Assembly (NCBI GenBank): GCA_012521455.1
Contig: JAAYMJ010000355.1
Location: 1-5,971, forward strand
DNA from: Clostridiaceae bacterium
Lineage (GTDB): Bacteria > Bacillota > Clostridia > UMGS1883 > JAAYMJ01
DNA: 5,971 nucleotides
Direction of reading: 5' to 3'
In this document: in pieces, positions 1-5,962 of the stretch
How the letters are laid out: the number at the start of each line of letters is the position of its first letter
Numbering within the stretch: position 1 is the first letter of the stretch
The notes under the pieces: generated by a model
What the model was told of the DNA's origin: nothing
Seen by the model: the letters and a program-made list of their open reading frames with translations, nothing else
The model's database searches: none
Made by a program: the position numbers and the translations under genes

Positions 1-351
1 AACATCCTCTACCACAAGTACTTTTTGGCCCTTTTCAATGGAAAAGCCCCTCCTTAGGGTAAATTTCCCCTCTTCCCGCTCGGCGAATATGTTTTTTACG
101 CCCAAATGCCTGCTAACTTCATAGCTCATTAAAACCGCGCCAAGCGCGGGGCCGATAACAACGTCAATATTTTTGTCCCTGAACATTTCAGCCAGCGCCG
201 CGCACAATTCCTCCGAATATTTTGTGTATTGAAAAATTTTCGCGCACTGAAGGTATTTACCGCTGTGGCGCCCCGATGTGAGGAGAAAATGGCCTTCCAG
301 TAAAACATCCGCCTCTTTGAGGATTTCCAATACTCTTTCCCTGCTAATCAT
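1..351 (-). CDS. pyrE: Orotate phosphoribosyltransferase, N-terminal part (cut by window edge)
   Basis: This enzyme transfers the phosphoribosyl group of PRPP to orotate, giving orotidine 5'-monophosphate and pyrophosphate, the fifth step of UMP synthesis, in the cytoplasm. I translated 117 codons from the ATG at 351-349; the frame stays open to base 1, so the C-terminal part (roughly 70-80 residues in this family) lies outside the window. The visible part carries family hallmarks: GHFLLTSGRHSGKYLQ (residues 20-35, orotate-binding region), GPALGAVL (67-74), the AERE/LRRGF segment (90-103), and VLVVEDV (111-117), the start of the PRPP-binding motif, where the sequence is cut. The start is well fixed: AAAGGAGG at 364-357 lies 5 nt before the ATG. 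It begins 13 nt after the stop of the phosphatase gene, so it is probably the next gene of the same transcript. The identity is firm; whether the missing half is intact cannot be seen. Confidence 0.96.
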   Translation of the reverse strand, partial: MISRERVLEILKEADVLLEGHFLLTSGRHSGKYLQCAKIFQYTKYSEELCAALAEMFRDKNIDVVIGPALGAVLMSYEVSRHLGVKNIFAEREEGKFTLRRGFSIEKGQKVLVVEDV

Positions 352-364
352 TTTTTCCTCCTTT

Positions 365-1030
365 TTAGCTTTTATCTATTGCTTTTTTCCACCAGTCCTG
401 TTTAGCTAAAGTGCTGTATTCCCCAAGATGGGAATTGTCCCCTTCATATATGATTTTTACCGTGTTTCCTGCTACCTCAACCAATGACACCGCGGTGTTG
501 TCCTGCCACGGGAGCTTGTCCCAGTTTTTTATGGGAATACCGTGAAAATGGCAGAACAATACCTTGATTGCGGTCCCATGGGTAAAAATCGCGATGTTTT
601 TCCCTTCATTTTTTGAAACTATATCGTAAAAGGCCGCCTTTATTCTGTCCTGAAGTTCAATCATTGACTCCCCGCCGGGTATTTGGGCGGTGTGGGGCTC
701 CTTTTCCCACGCGGTAAAACTTTCGGGAAACCTCTTTGGAAGTTCGTCCCATTCAACGTCTTCCCAAAGCCCCCCTGAAAACTCCCTCAGTTTCTTATCA
801 GTAATCACAGGAAGCCCTTTTACTTCCGCCACCGCTTTTGCGGTGTCATACGCCCGCTTTAAGTCGCTGGAATAAATGATATCAACCTTTTCATTTTCAA
901 AGCGCTTTGCCAAAAGCAGCGCCTGCCTTAATCCGTTCTCGGTTAAATTTGAGTCAAACTGGCCGTGAAACCTGCGGCTTATATTCCCTTCCGCCTCCGC
1001 GTGGCGGACTAAATACACAATTGTTTTCAA
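365..1030 (-). CDS. Histidine phosphatase family protein (phosphoglycerate mutase-like), substrate unknown
   Basis: This is a 221-residue cytoplasmic protein of the histidine phosphatase (branch 1, dPGM/CobC-like) superfamily, with no signal peptide or membrane segment. The catalytic signature is complete: LVRHAEAEGN (residues 7-16) with the phospho-accepting His10 after Arg9, Arg59 in YSSDLKRAYDTA (53-64), an acidic REFSGGLWE stretch (82-90), GGES (119-122), and the second catalytic histidine in FTHGTA (149-154, His151). It is therefore probably an active phosphatase rather than a degenerate one. The family covers alpha-ribazole phosphatase, phosphoglycerate mutase and many small-molecule phosphatases, and sequence alone does not tell the substrate. 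The start is a TTG at 1030 that overlaps the TGA stop of pyrD (TTGA). A G5 run lies 12 nt upstream, rather far, so translational coupling to pyrD is likely. No known step of UMP synthesis needs a phosphatase; a role in nucleotide overflow or housecleaning is only inference from position. Confidence 0.9.
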   Translation of the reverse strand: MKTIVYLVRHAEAEGNISRRFHGQFDSNLTENGLRQALLLAKRFENEKVDIIYSSDLKRAYDTAKAVAEVKGLPVITDKKLREFSGGLWEDVEWDELPKRFPESFTAWEKEPHTAQIPGGESMIELQDRIKAAFYDIVSKNEGKNIAIFTHGTAIKVLFCHFHGIPIKNWDKLPWQDNTAVSLVEVAGNTVKIIYEGDNSHLGEYSTLAKQDWWKKAIDKS

Positions 1031-1938
1031 TATGCAATTACACCCCCGGTTAATGAATTTACGTCATTGATATTATGCTTTTCCATATACTTTTTAATTC
1101 CGTCAATCACATCCACGCAAGCGGTCGGGTTTATAAAACTTGCGGTTCCAACCCCGACCAGCGTTGCCCCCGCCAGCATGAATTCCACCGCGTCGTCGCC
1201 GCACATTATGCCGCCCATGCCGATTATGGGAATAGACACCGACTGCTTTGCTTCATAGACCATCCTTACCGCCACAGGCTTTATTGCTGGGCCTGAAAGC
1301 CCTCCCACGTTATTTCTTAAAATGGGCCTTTTGGTGTTTATATCAATGCGCATGCCCAAAATGGTATTTATAAGGGATAGGGCGTCAGCGCCGTTTTCTT
1401 CCGCAGCTTTCGCGATTGCTTTTATATCTGAAACATTTGGGGAAAGCTTTACAATCAAAGGCTTTTTGCAGTACTTTTTCACCTTTGACGTGATTTTGGC
1501 TACCATTTTGGGGTCGGTTCCAAAATGCACCCCGCCCTCTTTTACATTGGGACAGGATATGTTCATCTCAATTAAGTCTACACCGCTTTCTGATAGTATC
1601 TTTGCCATTTCGCAGTATTCCTCAATGGTGTTTCCCGCGATATTAGCAATAATATTGGTGTTATATTTCCTTATCATTGGCAGTTCATTTTTTAAAAACG
1701 CCTCAACCCCGGGGTTTTGAAGCCCTATGCTGTTTAAAATGCCGCAAGGGGTCTCGGCAATCCTAGGCGGCGGGTTACCCAGCCGCGGTTTTAGCGTTAA
1801 GCCCTTTACCGTAATCCCGCCAAGCTGGTTTAGGTCAAAATACATCCCGTACTCCAACCCGAAATTAAAAGTTCCGCTTACGGAAACAACAGGGTTTTTA
1901 AAGTTTACGCCGCAGAAATTTACGGATAAATTAGTCAT
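1027..1938 (-). CDS. pyrD: Dihydroorotate dehydrogenase, class 1B catalytic subunit
   Basis: This FMN-containing subunit oxidises dihydroorotate to orotate, the fourth step of UMP synthesis. At 303 residues it has the usual length for class 1 soluble enzymes and lacks the N-terminal membrane-binding extension of class 2. Visible motifs are VKGLTLKP (44-51; Lys46 expected at FMN), NSIGLQNPG (69-77), NISCPNVKEGG (126-136) with Cys129 in the position of the class 1 catalytic base, VKLSPN (163-168; Lys164), GGLSGPAIKP (212-221) and the phosphate-binding GMGGI (240-244). The cysteine base and the adjacent pyrK identify class 1B, which passes electrons through PyrK to NAD+. The ATG at 1938 has GGAGGTGAT upstream (1952-1944), the best ribosome binding site in the operon. 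The first 8 nt overlap the end of pyrK (ATGACTAA), consistent with coupled, balanced synthesis of the two subunits. The gene ends in TGA inside the start of the phosphatase gene. Confidence 0.97.
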   Translation of the reverse strand: MTNLSVNFCGVNFKNPVVSVSGTFNFGLEYGMYFDLNQLGGITVKGLTLKPRLGNPPPRIAETPCGILNSIGLQNPGVEAFLKNELPMIRKYNTNIIANIAGNTIEEYCEMAKILSESGVDLIEMNISCPNVKEGGVHFGTDPKMVAKITSKVKKYCKKPLIVKLSPNVSDIKAIAKAAEENGADALSLINTILGMRIDINTKRPILRNNVGGLSGPAIKPVAVRMVYEAKQSVSIPIIGMGGIMCGDDAVEFMLAGATLVGVGTASFINPTACVDVIDGIKKYMEKHNINDVNSLTGGVIAY

Positions 1939-2674
1939 CGAATATCACCTCCGAGGAGTCAAATACGGGCCCTCTTTGGCAGATTTTATCATAACCACGC
2001 ACGGTTTTGCACACGCATGAAAGGCATGCCCCGACCCCGCAGCCCATCCGCTGCTCAAGCGAAATCTGGCATTCAATGCCCCTGTCTTCCGCCAAATTCT
2101 TTAGGGCTTTTAGCATAGGTATTGGGCCGCAGGCATAGATTATTTCACACTCATCTATCATTTCTTTTACCGCGTCAATGCTAAAACCTTTACGCCCATA
2201 TGAGCCGTCGTCGGTTGAGATTATAACTTGCCCCCACTTTTTAAAATCCTCTTCCAATGTTACCAAATCCTTTGTCCTGAAACCCAAAAAGATTTTGGGG
2301 TCCTTTAATTTTTTTGCCAGCATTAAAAGGGGGTATATCCCAATCCCACCGCCAACCAAAAAGGCCTTTTTGTCCTTTATTTTAAACCCCTGCCCCAAGG
2401 GGCCTAAAATGTCAATATAATCCCCAACCTCTTTTTGGGCAAGCTCCGCGGTGCCCTTCCCGCGGATTTGAAAAATAAATCTTAAAATATCGCCCTCTGT
2501 GTCGCAAATGCTTATGGGCCTTCTTAAAAAAGTGCCATCGCCGCATTTTACATGGATAAACTGCCCCGGGCTTGCGGCCTTCGCGATTTGTGGGGCCTCT
2601 ACATAAAAGTCAAAGGTATCCTTTGCGATTTCTTCTTTTTTTATAAGTTTTGTTATATGCGCTTTCTTTAGCAT
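1931..2674 (-). CDS. pyrK: Dihydroorotate dehydrogenase electron transfer subunit (FAD, [2Fe-2S])
   Basis: PyrK pairs with class 1B PyrD and carries electrons from FMN through a [2Fe-2S] cluster and FAD to NAD+. The 247-residue protein has the ferredoxin-reductase-like layout: an N-terminal FAD-binding barrel with PGQFIHV (36-42) and RRPISI (51-56), then an NAD-binding domain with VGGGIGIYP (107-115) and ACGP (181-184), then a C-terminal cluster domain. Cysteines 212, 217, 220 and 232 (C-x4-C-x2-C-x11-C, in GCGVGACLSC and ICQRGPVF) match the PyrK iron-sulfur ligands; Cys222 is an extra nearby cysteine. The ATG at 2674 follows a G5 run (2684-2680) by 5 nt, a G-only Shine-Dalgarno sequence. It starts 13 nt after pyrF and its end overlaps the start of pyrD by 8 nt. 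No missing residue or truncation was noticed. Confidence 0.96.
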   Translation of the reverse strand: MLKKAHITKLIKKEEIAKDTFDFYVEAPQIAKAASPGQFIHVKCGDGTFLRRPISICDTEGDILRFIFQIRGKGTAELAQKEVGDYIDILGPLGQGFKIKDKKAFLVGGGIGIYPLLMLAKKLKDPKIFLGFRTKDLVTLEEDFKKWGQVIISTDDGSYGRKGFSIDAVKEMIDECEIIYACGPIPMLKALKNLAEDRGIECQISLEQRMGCGVGACLSCVCKTVRGYDKICQRGPVFDSSEVIFDD

Positions 2675-2687
2675 AAAAACCCCCGCT

Positions 2688-3614
2688 TTATGTGGTATTT
2701 TTCCTGAGAAGTTCCTGTTTTATCTCGTCCCTCATTTTTTTGACCTCGTTTATTGCGGCTTCCTGATAAGCTTCTTCACCGAATTTGCTCTTTTTGTACG
2801 CGTACATAATCCCCCTTGAGGAATTTACAATCGCGCCAAGGCCGTTTTTGTCAAAGCATACCGCCACGTCCTCAGCCTTTCCGCCTTGCGCGCCATAGCC
2901 CGGGACTAAAAAGTATGTATAGGGCATAATCTGTCTTAACCTTTTTGCCTGCTCGGGGTATGTGGCCCCAACCACGCAGCCCACGTTTGAATAGTTGTAT
3001 CTTCCTATGGATTGGGTGCTTAATTCCGCCACCTTTTCCGCAACTATTTCATACACGAATTTGTCCTCAACAACCAAGTCCTGAAATTCCCCTGAAGATT
3101 TATTTGAGGTTTTAACCAGCACAAATATGGCATTTTTATTTAGGTTTGCCTCAAATACAAAGGGCTGTATGCCGTCGGAGCCCAAGTAGGGGTTTACGGT
3201 TATAGCGTCAGCTTCAATTGCCCTCACCTTTTCCCCGTCAATGTCGGTCTGGCCTATGTATGCTTTAGCGTAAGCCGTCGCAGTGGTCCCGATGTCGTTC
3301 CGCTTGCCGTCAAAAATCACGTAAAGGCCTTTTTCCTTTGCGTATTTTAAAGTTTTATCCAATGCAATTATCCCAGGTATTCCGTACATTTCATAATAAG
3401 CGGACTGAAGCTTCACCACCGCAATGTGTTCATAAAGGGCGTCAATTAAGCCTTTGTTAAACTCAAAAATTGCCCATGCCGCCCCTTCCAAGGTTTTGCC
3501 AAATTCTTTATAAGCCTTATCCTTTATAAAGCAAGGTATAAACTCCAAATTCGGGTCAAGCCCTAAACATGTGGGGTTATCTTTTTTTATTACCTTTTCT
3601 ATAAGCCTGTCCAT
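2688..3614 (-). CDS. pyrF: Orotidine 5'-phosphate decarboxylase, long (type 2) form
   Basis: This enzyme decarboxylates OMP to UMP, the last step of the pathway. The catalytic motif FDGKRNDIGTTA carries the Asp-x-Lys-x-x-Asp set (Asp102, Lys104, Asp107 numbered from the start chosen here). GLDPN (18-22) and VVKLQ (66-70) are the substrate-binding Asp and Lys strands; VPGYGAQGG and NSSRGIMYAY near the C-terminus form the phosphate-binding end of the barrel. At 308 residues it belongs to the longer subfamily, with an insertion relative to the roughly 240-residue E. coli/Bacillus type. The frame is open to a GTG at 3632, but that GTG lies upstream of the Shine-Dalgarno sequence AAAGGAG (3628-3622), which sits 7 nt before the ATG at 3614. 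I therefore take 3614 as the start, dropping six residues. It begins 24 nt after pyrC and ends 13 nt before pyrK. Confidence 0.96.
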   Translation of the reverse strand: MDRLIEKVIKKDNPTCLGLDPNLEFIPCFIKDKAYKEFGKTLEGAAWAIFEFNKGLIDALYEHIAVVKLQSAYYEMYGIPGIIALDKTLKYAKEKGLYVIFDGKRNDIGTTATAYAKAYIGQTDIDGEKVRAIEADAITVNPYLGSDGIQPFVFEANLNKNAIFVLVKTSNKSSGEFQDLVVEDKFVYEIVAEKVAELSTQSIGRYNYSNVGCVVGATYPEQAKRLRQIMPYTYFLVPGYGAQGGKAEDVAVCFDKNGLGAIVNSSRGIMYAYKKSKFGEEAYQEAAINEVKKMRDEIKQELLRKNTT

Positions 3615-3638
3615 AGCCTTTCTCCTTTGCACATTTTT

Positions 3639-4931
3639 TTACATAAGCATTGAATCCCTAACCACTATTTTACCATTTACAATTGTATAATAAACCTTTC
3701 CCTTTAATTTAAAATTGTGGTAGGGCGAGTTTTTGCCCTTTGACATAAATTGGTTCACATCCACCACATATTCCTCATCAGGGTCAAAAATTGTTATGTC
3801 CGCTTTTGCGCCTATGGCAAGGCTTCCCTTGTTTAAGCCAAGTATATTTGCAGGGTTTACGGTCATTTTTTTGATTAATTCCGATAAAGTGAGGTGCCCT
3901 TTGCCCACTAAATAGGTAATGCCCACCGCAAGGGCGGTTTCAAAGCCCACTATCCCGCATTTTGCCTTATCAAATTCCACGTTTTTCTCATCAATATGGT
4001 GCGGCGCGTGGTCCGTGGCAATTACATCAATTGTGCCGTCTTTTAACCCTTCGATTATGGCGTTGACATCTTCAACTTCCCTAAGGGGCGGGTTCATCTT
4101 TGCGTTGGTGTTATACCCGTCCACCATATCCTCGGTAAGCGAAAAGTAGTGGGGGCAGGTTTCGCAAGTTACCATAACCCCACGCCTTTTTGCCTGCCTT
4201 ACTAATTCCACAGAGCCTTTTGTGGAAACATGGGCAATATGGATTTTGGCGTTTTCATGCTCGGCTATAATTATGTCGCGGGCCACCATTACTTCTTCCG
4301 CGGCTTTTGTGATACCTTTTAAGCCTAAATATGTGCTCATTAAGCCCTCATTCATCACCCCGCCGCCCGCAAGGTCTAAATCCTCGCAGTGGCTGATTAC
4401 CGCCAAATCAAACATATTCGCGTATTTTAACGCGTTTTTCATAAGGTGAGCGCATGATACGGGGTTTCCGTCGTCGGATATCCCCACAACGCCTGCAAAT
4501 TTCAATTCCCCGATGTCGGACAATTCCTCCCCTTTTAGCCCCTTTGTAATGGCGCCAATGGGGAAAACATTTACATATCCCGCGTCTTTGGCCTTTGAAA
4601 AAATATATTCCACCACCGCTTTATTGTCTATGGGAGGGTTTGTGTTGGGCATGCAGGCTATGGTTGTAAAACCGCCTTTTGCCGCGCTTTTTGTCCCTGA
4701 CTCAATATCTTCCTTATATTCAAAGCCCGGGTCCCTCAAATGGCAGTGCATGTCAATAAGCCCCGGGGACACAACCATGCCTTTGGCGTCGATTACTTCC
4801 GTGTCAAGGCCGCCGTATTCCAGGTCCTTTCCTATTTCCGATATAACCCCGTCTTCAATGTAAACATCCAAAATTTCATCAATGCTGTTTTTGGGGTCTA
4901 TAACATGCCCCCCTTTAATTAATATTCTCAA
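3639..4931 (-). CDS. pyrC: Dihydroorotase, type I amidohydrolase
   Basis: Dihydroorotase cyclises carbamoyl aspartate to dihydroorotate, the third step, with a zinc centre. The product is 430 residues, normal for the type I class found in Gram-positive bacteria. Numbered from the start chosen here, metal and active-site residues are all visible: His62 and His64 in DMHCHLRDPG (60-69), Asp153 in ISDDG (151-155, the usual metal-bridging Asp in this type, in place of a carboxylated lysine), His181 in SHCED, His234 in IAHVS, and Asp307 in ATDHAPH (305-311). NAKMNPPLR (276-284) is the substrate-binding segment. The frame is open upstream to 5003, but those 24 codons lie within pyrB and look unlike any dihydroorotase N-terminus. 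The TTG at 4931 gives the typical MRILIKGGHVIDP beginning and has a G7 run (4944-4938) 6 nt before it. It overlaps the end of pyrB by 17 nt. Confidence 0.96.
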   Translation of the reverse strand: MRILIKGGHVIDPKNSIDEILDVYIEDGVISEIGKDLEYGGLDTEVIDAKGMVVSPGLIDMHCHLRDPGFEYKEDIESGTKSAAKGGFTTIACMPNTNPPIDNKAVVEYIFSKAKDAGYVNVFPIGAITKGLKGEELSDIGELKFAGVVGISDDGNPVSCAHLMKNALKYANMFDLAVISHCEDLDLAGGGVMNEGLMSTYLGLKGITKAAEEVMVARDIIIAEHENAKIHIAHVSTKGSVELVRQAKRRGVMVTCETCPHYFSLTEDMVDGYNTNAKMNPPLREVEDVNAIIEGLKDGTIDVIATDHAPHHIDEKNVEFDKAKCGIVGFETALAVGITYLVGKGHLTLSELIKKMTVNPANILGLNKGSLAIGAKADITIFDPDEEYVVDVNQFMSKGKNSPYHNFKLKGKVYYTIVNGKIVVRDSMLM

Positions 4932-5856
4932 TTCCTGCCCCCCCTTTGGTATACAAATATAAAATCGCCATACGCACCGCCACCCCGTTGGTGACCTGCT
5001 CATCTATAAAGCTTTGCTCACATTCTTTAACCCCGCTGGTAATTTCCACGCCCCTGTTAACCGGGCCCGGGTGAAGTATTAAAGCGTCAGGCTTTGCAAA
5101 GATAAGCCTTTTTTCATCAAGGCCGAAAAACCTTGAATATTCCCGCAAAGACGGAATAAGACCCGCTTTTTGCCTTTCTAACTGAATTCTTAAGTTAATG
5201 ATTACATCCGCGTCAATTAACGCTTCCTGAATGCTTGGGTAAACTTTTACCCCCAGTTTTTCAATGTGTTTTGGCATTAATGTGGCAGGGCCGCCTACAG
5301 CAACTTCCGCGCCCAGTTTTGTCAAGCCGTAGATATTGCTCCTTGCCACCCTGCTGTGTTCAATGTCCCCAATTATAGCCACTTTCAAACCTTCAATCTT
5401 GCCCTTTTTTTCTTTTATGGTAAACAGGTCCAAAAGCGCCTGGGTGGGGTGTTCGTTCATTCCATCGCCAGCGTTTACTACCGTTGCCTTTACATATTTT
5501 GAAATCAAGTGGGGCGCCCCTGATTGGGGGTGCCTTATTACAATTATGTCCGTTCCCATTTTGTCAATGGTAATTGCCGTGTCAATGAGGTTTTCCCCTT
5601 TTTGGACACTGCTTGAGGCAACGGACACATTTGCCACATTTGCCGACATATACTTTGACGCAAGCTCAAAGGATACCCTTGTGCGGGTTGAATTTTCGTA
5701 AAAGAGGGTTACAATGCTTTTCCCGCTTAAGTGAGGCGTCTTTTTTGATTTTTGCCCTAATACGTACTTCATGGTCTGGGCGCTGTTTAGTATGTAGTTA
5801 ATTTCGTCAGCGGTCATATCTTTTAGCCCCAGAAGGTCTTTGCGGTTTGTAAACAA
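4915..5856 (-). CDS. pyrB: Aspartate carbamoyltransferase catalytic chain
   Basis: PyrB joins carbamoyl phosphate and aspartate to N-carbamoyl aspartate, the first committed step. Counted from the GTG at 5865, motifs are YENSTRTR (56-63, carbamoyl phosphate loop), SVQKGENL (86-93, loop reaching the neighbouring subunit), HPQSGAPH (112-119), GDGMNEHPTQ (133-142), IGDIEHSRVARS (165-176), RIQLERQ (226-232, aspartate-binding region) and HPGPVNRGVEI (265-275). Length is 313 residues from the TTG at 5856, or 316 from the GTG. I prefer TTG because the only Shine-Dalgarno-like sequence, GGGGTGA (5868-5862), overlaps the GTG but ends its G run 8 nt before the TTG; nothing suitable precedes the GTG. 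No pyrI regulatory-chain gene follows, since pyrC starts inside the end of pyrB, so an unregulated trimer of the Bacillus kind is expected. It is probably the first gene of the operon visible here. Confidence 0.96.
   Translation of the reverse strand: MFTNRKDLLGLKDMTADEINYILNSAQTMKYVLGQKSKKTPHLSGKSIVTLFYENSTRTRVSFELASKYMSANVANVSVASSSVQKGENLIDTAITIDKMGTDIIVIRHPQSGAPHLISKYVKATVVNAGDGMNEHPTQALLDLFTIKEKKGKIEGLKVAIIGDIEHSRVARSNIYGLTKLGAEVAVGGPATLMPKHIEKLGVKVYPSIQEALIDADVIINLRIQLERQKAGLIPSLREYSRFFGLDEKRLIFAKPDALILHPGPVNRGVEITSGVKECEQSFIDEQVTNGVAVRMAILYLYTKGGAGIENIN
4938..4944 (-). promoter_or_regulatory. G7 tract serving as pyrC ribosome binding site inside pyrB
   Basis: Seven G residues lie 6 nt before the TTG start of pyrC. 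They can pair with the CCUCC of 16S rRNA using one G-U pair. The tract also encodes Gly codons near the end of pyrB and follows AAA, making a slippery homopolymer within a coding region. Confidence 0.55.
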
Positions 5857-5860
5857 AATT

Positions 5861-5868
5861 CTCACCCC
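5861..5868 (-). promoter_or_regulatory. pyrB ribosome binding site that decides the start
   Basis: GGGGTGAG on the minus strand matches the GGAGGTGA consensus apart from its first two mismatched positions. The G run ends 8 nt before the TTG at 5856, a normal distance, while the alternative GTG start (5865) lies inside the site itself. This favours TTG as the pyrB start. Confidence 0.55.
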
Positions 5869-5881
5869 GAAAATCAGATTT

Positions 5882-5914
5882 TTAAAAATATTTGCTTTTC
5901 CTAAAGATTTGCAA
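5882..5914 (-). CDS. Possible 10-codon leader peptide before pyrB
   Basis: A TTG at 5914-5912 lies 7 nt after the AGGAGG of the leader hairpin (5927-5922) and opens a frame of ten codons, read MQIFRKSKYF, ending in TAA at 5884-5882. It stops 25 nt before the preferred pyrB start, and its frame does not lead into pyrB. The spacing is ideal and the AGGAGG has no other start codon to serve, which is the reason to list it. Against it: TTG is a weak start, the ORF is very short, and the AGGAGG may belong to the hairpin for structural reasons only. If translated, ribosomes would melt or be blocked by the hairpin, so it could sense some leader state. No similarity to a known leader peptide is claimed. 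Confidence 0.3.
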   Translation of the reverse strand: MQIFRKSKYF

Positions 5915-5921
5915 TAAATAA

Positions 5922-5952
5922 CCTCCTAAAACGAATAGCTCGTTTTGGGAGG
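5922..5952 (-). promoter_or_regulatory. Leader hairpin burying an AGGAGG sequence upstream of pyrB
   Basis: On the transcribed (minus) strand, the arm at 5952-5940 (CCTCCCAAAACGA) pairs with the arm at 5934-5922 (TCGTTTTAGGAGG) around a 5-nt loop, GCTAT. Twelve of thirteen positions pair, with one C-A mismatch at 5947/5927. The right arm ends in a perfect AGGAGG, so folding would hide that Shine-Dalgarno sequence. The stem is followed by TTATTTATT, which is U-rich but interrupted, so the hairpin could also act as a weak intrinsic terminator and hence as an attenuator for pyrB. No PyrR-type binding loop was recognised in the leader sequence available. Structure is seen directly; the regulatory role is inferred from its strength and its place just before a pyrimidine operon. 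Confidence 0.6.
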
Positions 5953-5955
5953 CTT

Positions 5956-5962
5956 AAAAAAA
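5956..5962 (-). other. T7 tract at the upstream edge of the leader
   Basis: On the transcribed strand the leader reads TCCTATTC, then seven T, then AAG and the hairpin. A T7 run just upstream of a regulatory hairpin may be the tail of a terminator whose stem lies outside the window, or a U-rich pause site. Only 9 nt before it are visible, so neither can be settled. Confidence 0.3.

Noticed and set aside
1322..1720. Plus-strand open frame of 132 codons opposite pyrD.
   Set aside because: It is antisense to a clear pyrD with conserved motifs, and its composition follows from the codon pattern of the opposite strand.
3615..3632. GTG at 3632 as the pyrF start.
   Set aside because: The Shine-Dalgarno sequence AAAGGAG lies downstream of it and fits the ATG at 3614.
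4513..4863. Plus-strand open frame of 116 codons opposite pyrC.
   Set aside because: It is a shadow of pyrC, with no family resemblance or ribosome binding site noted.
4932..5003. N-terminal extension of pyrC by 24 residues from an upstream start at 5003.
   Set aside because: The extension lies wholly in another frame of pyrB, has no dihydroorotase character, and the TTG at 4931 has a well-placed G-run site and a typical N-terminus.
5336..5701. Plus-strand open frame of 121 codons opposite pyrB.
   Set aside because: It is a shadow of pyrB; no recognisable protein family.
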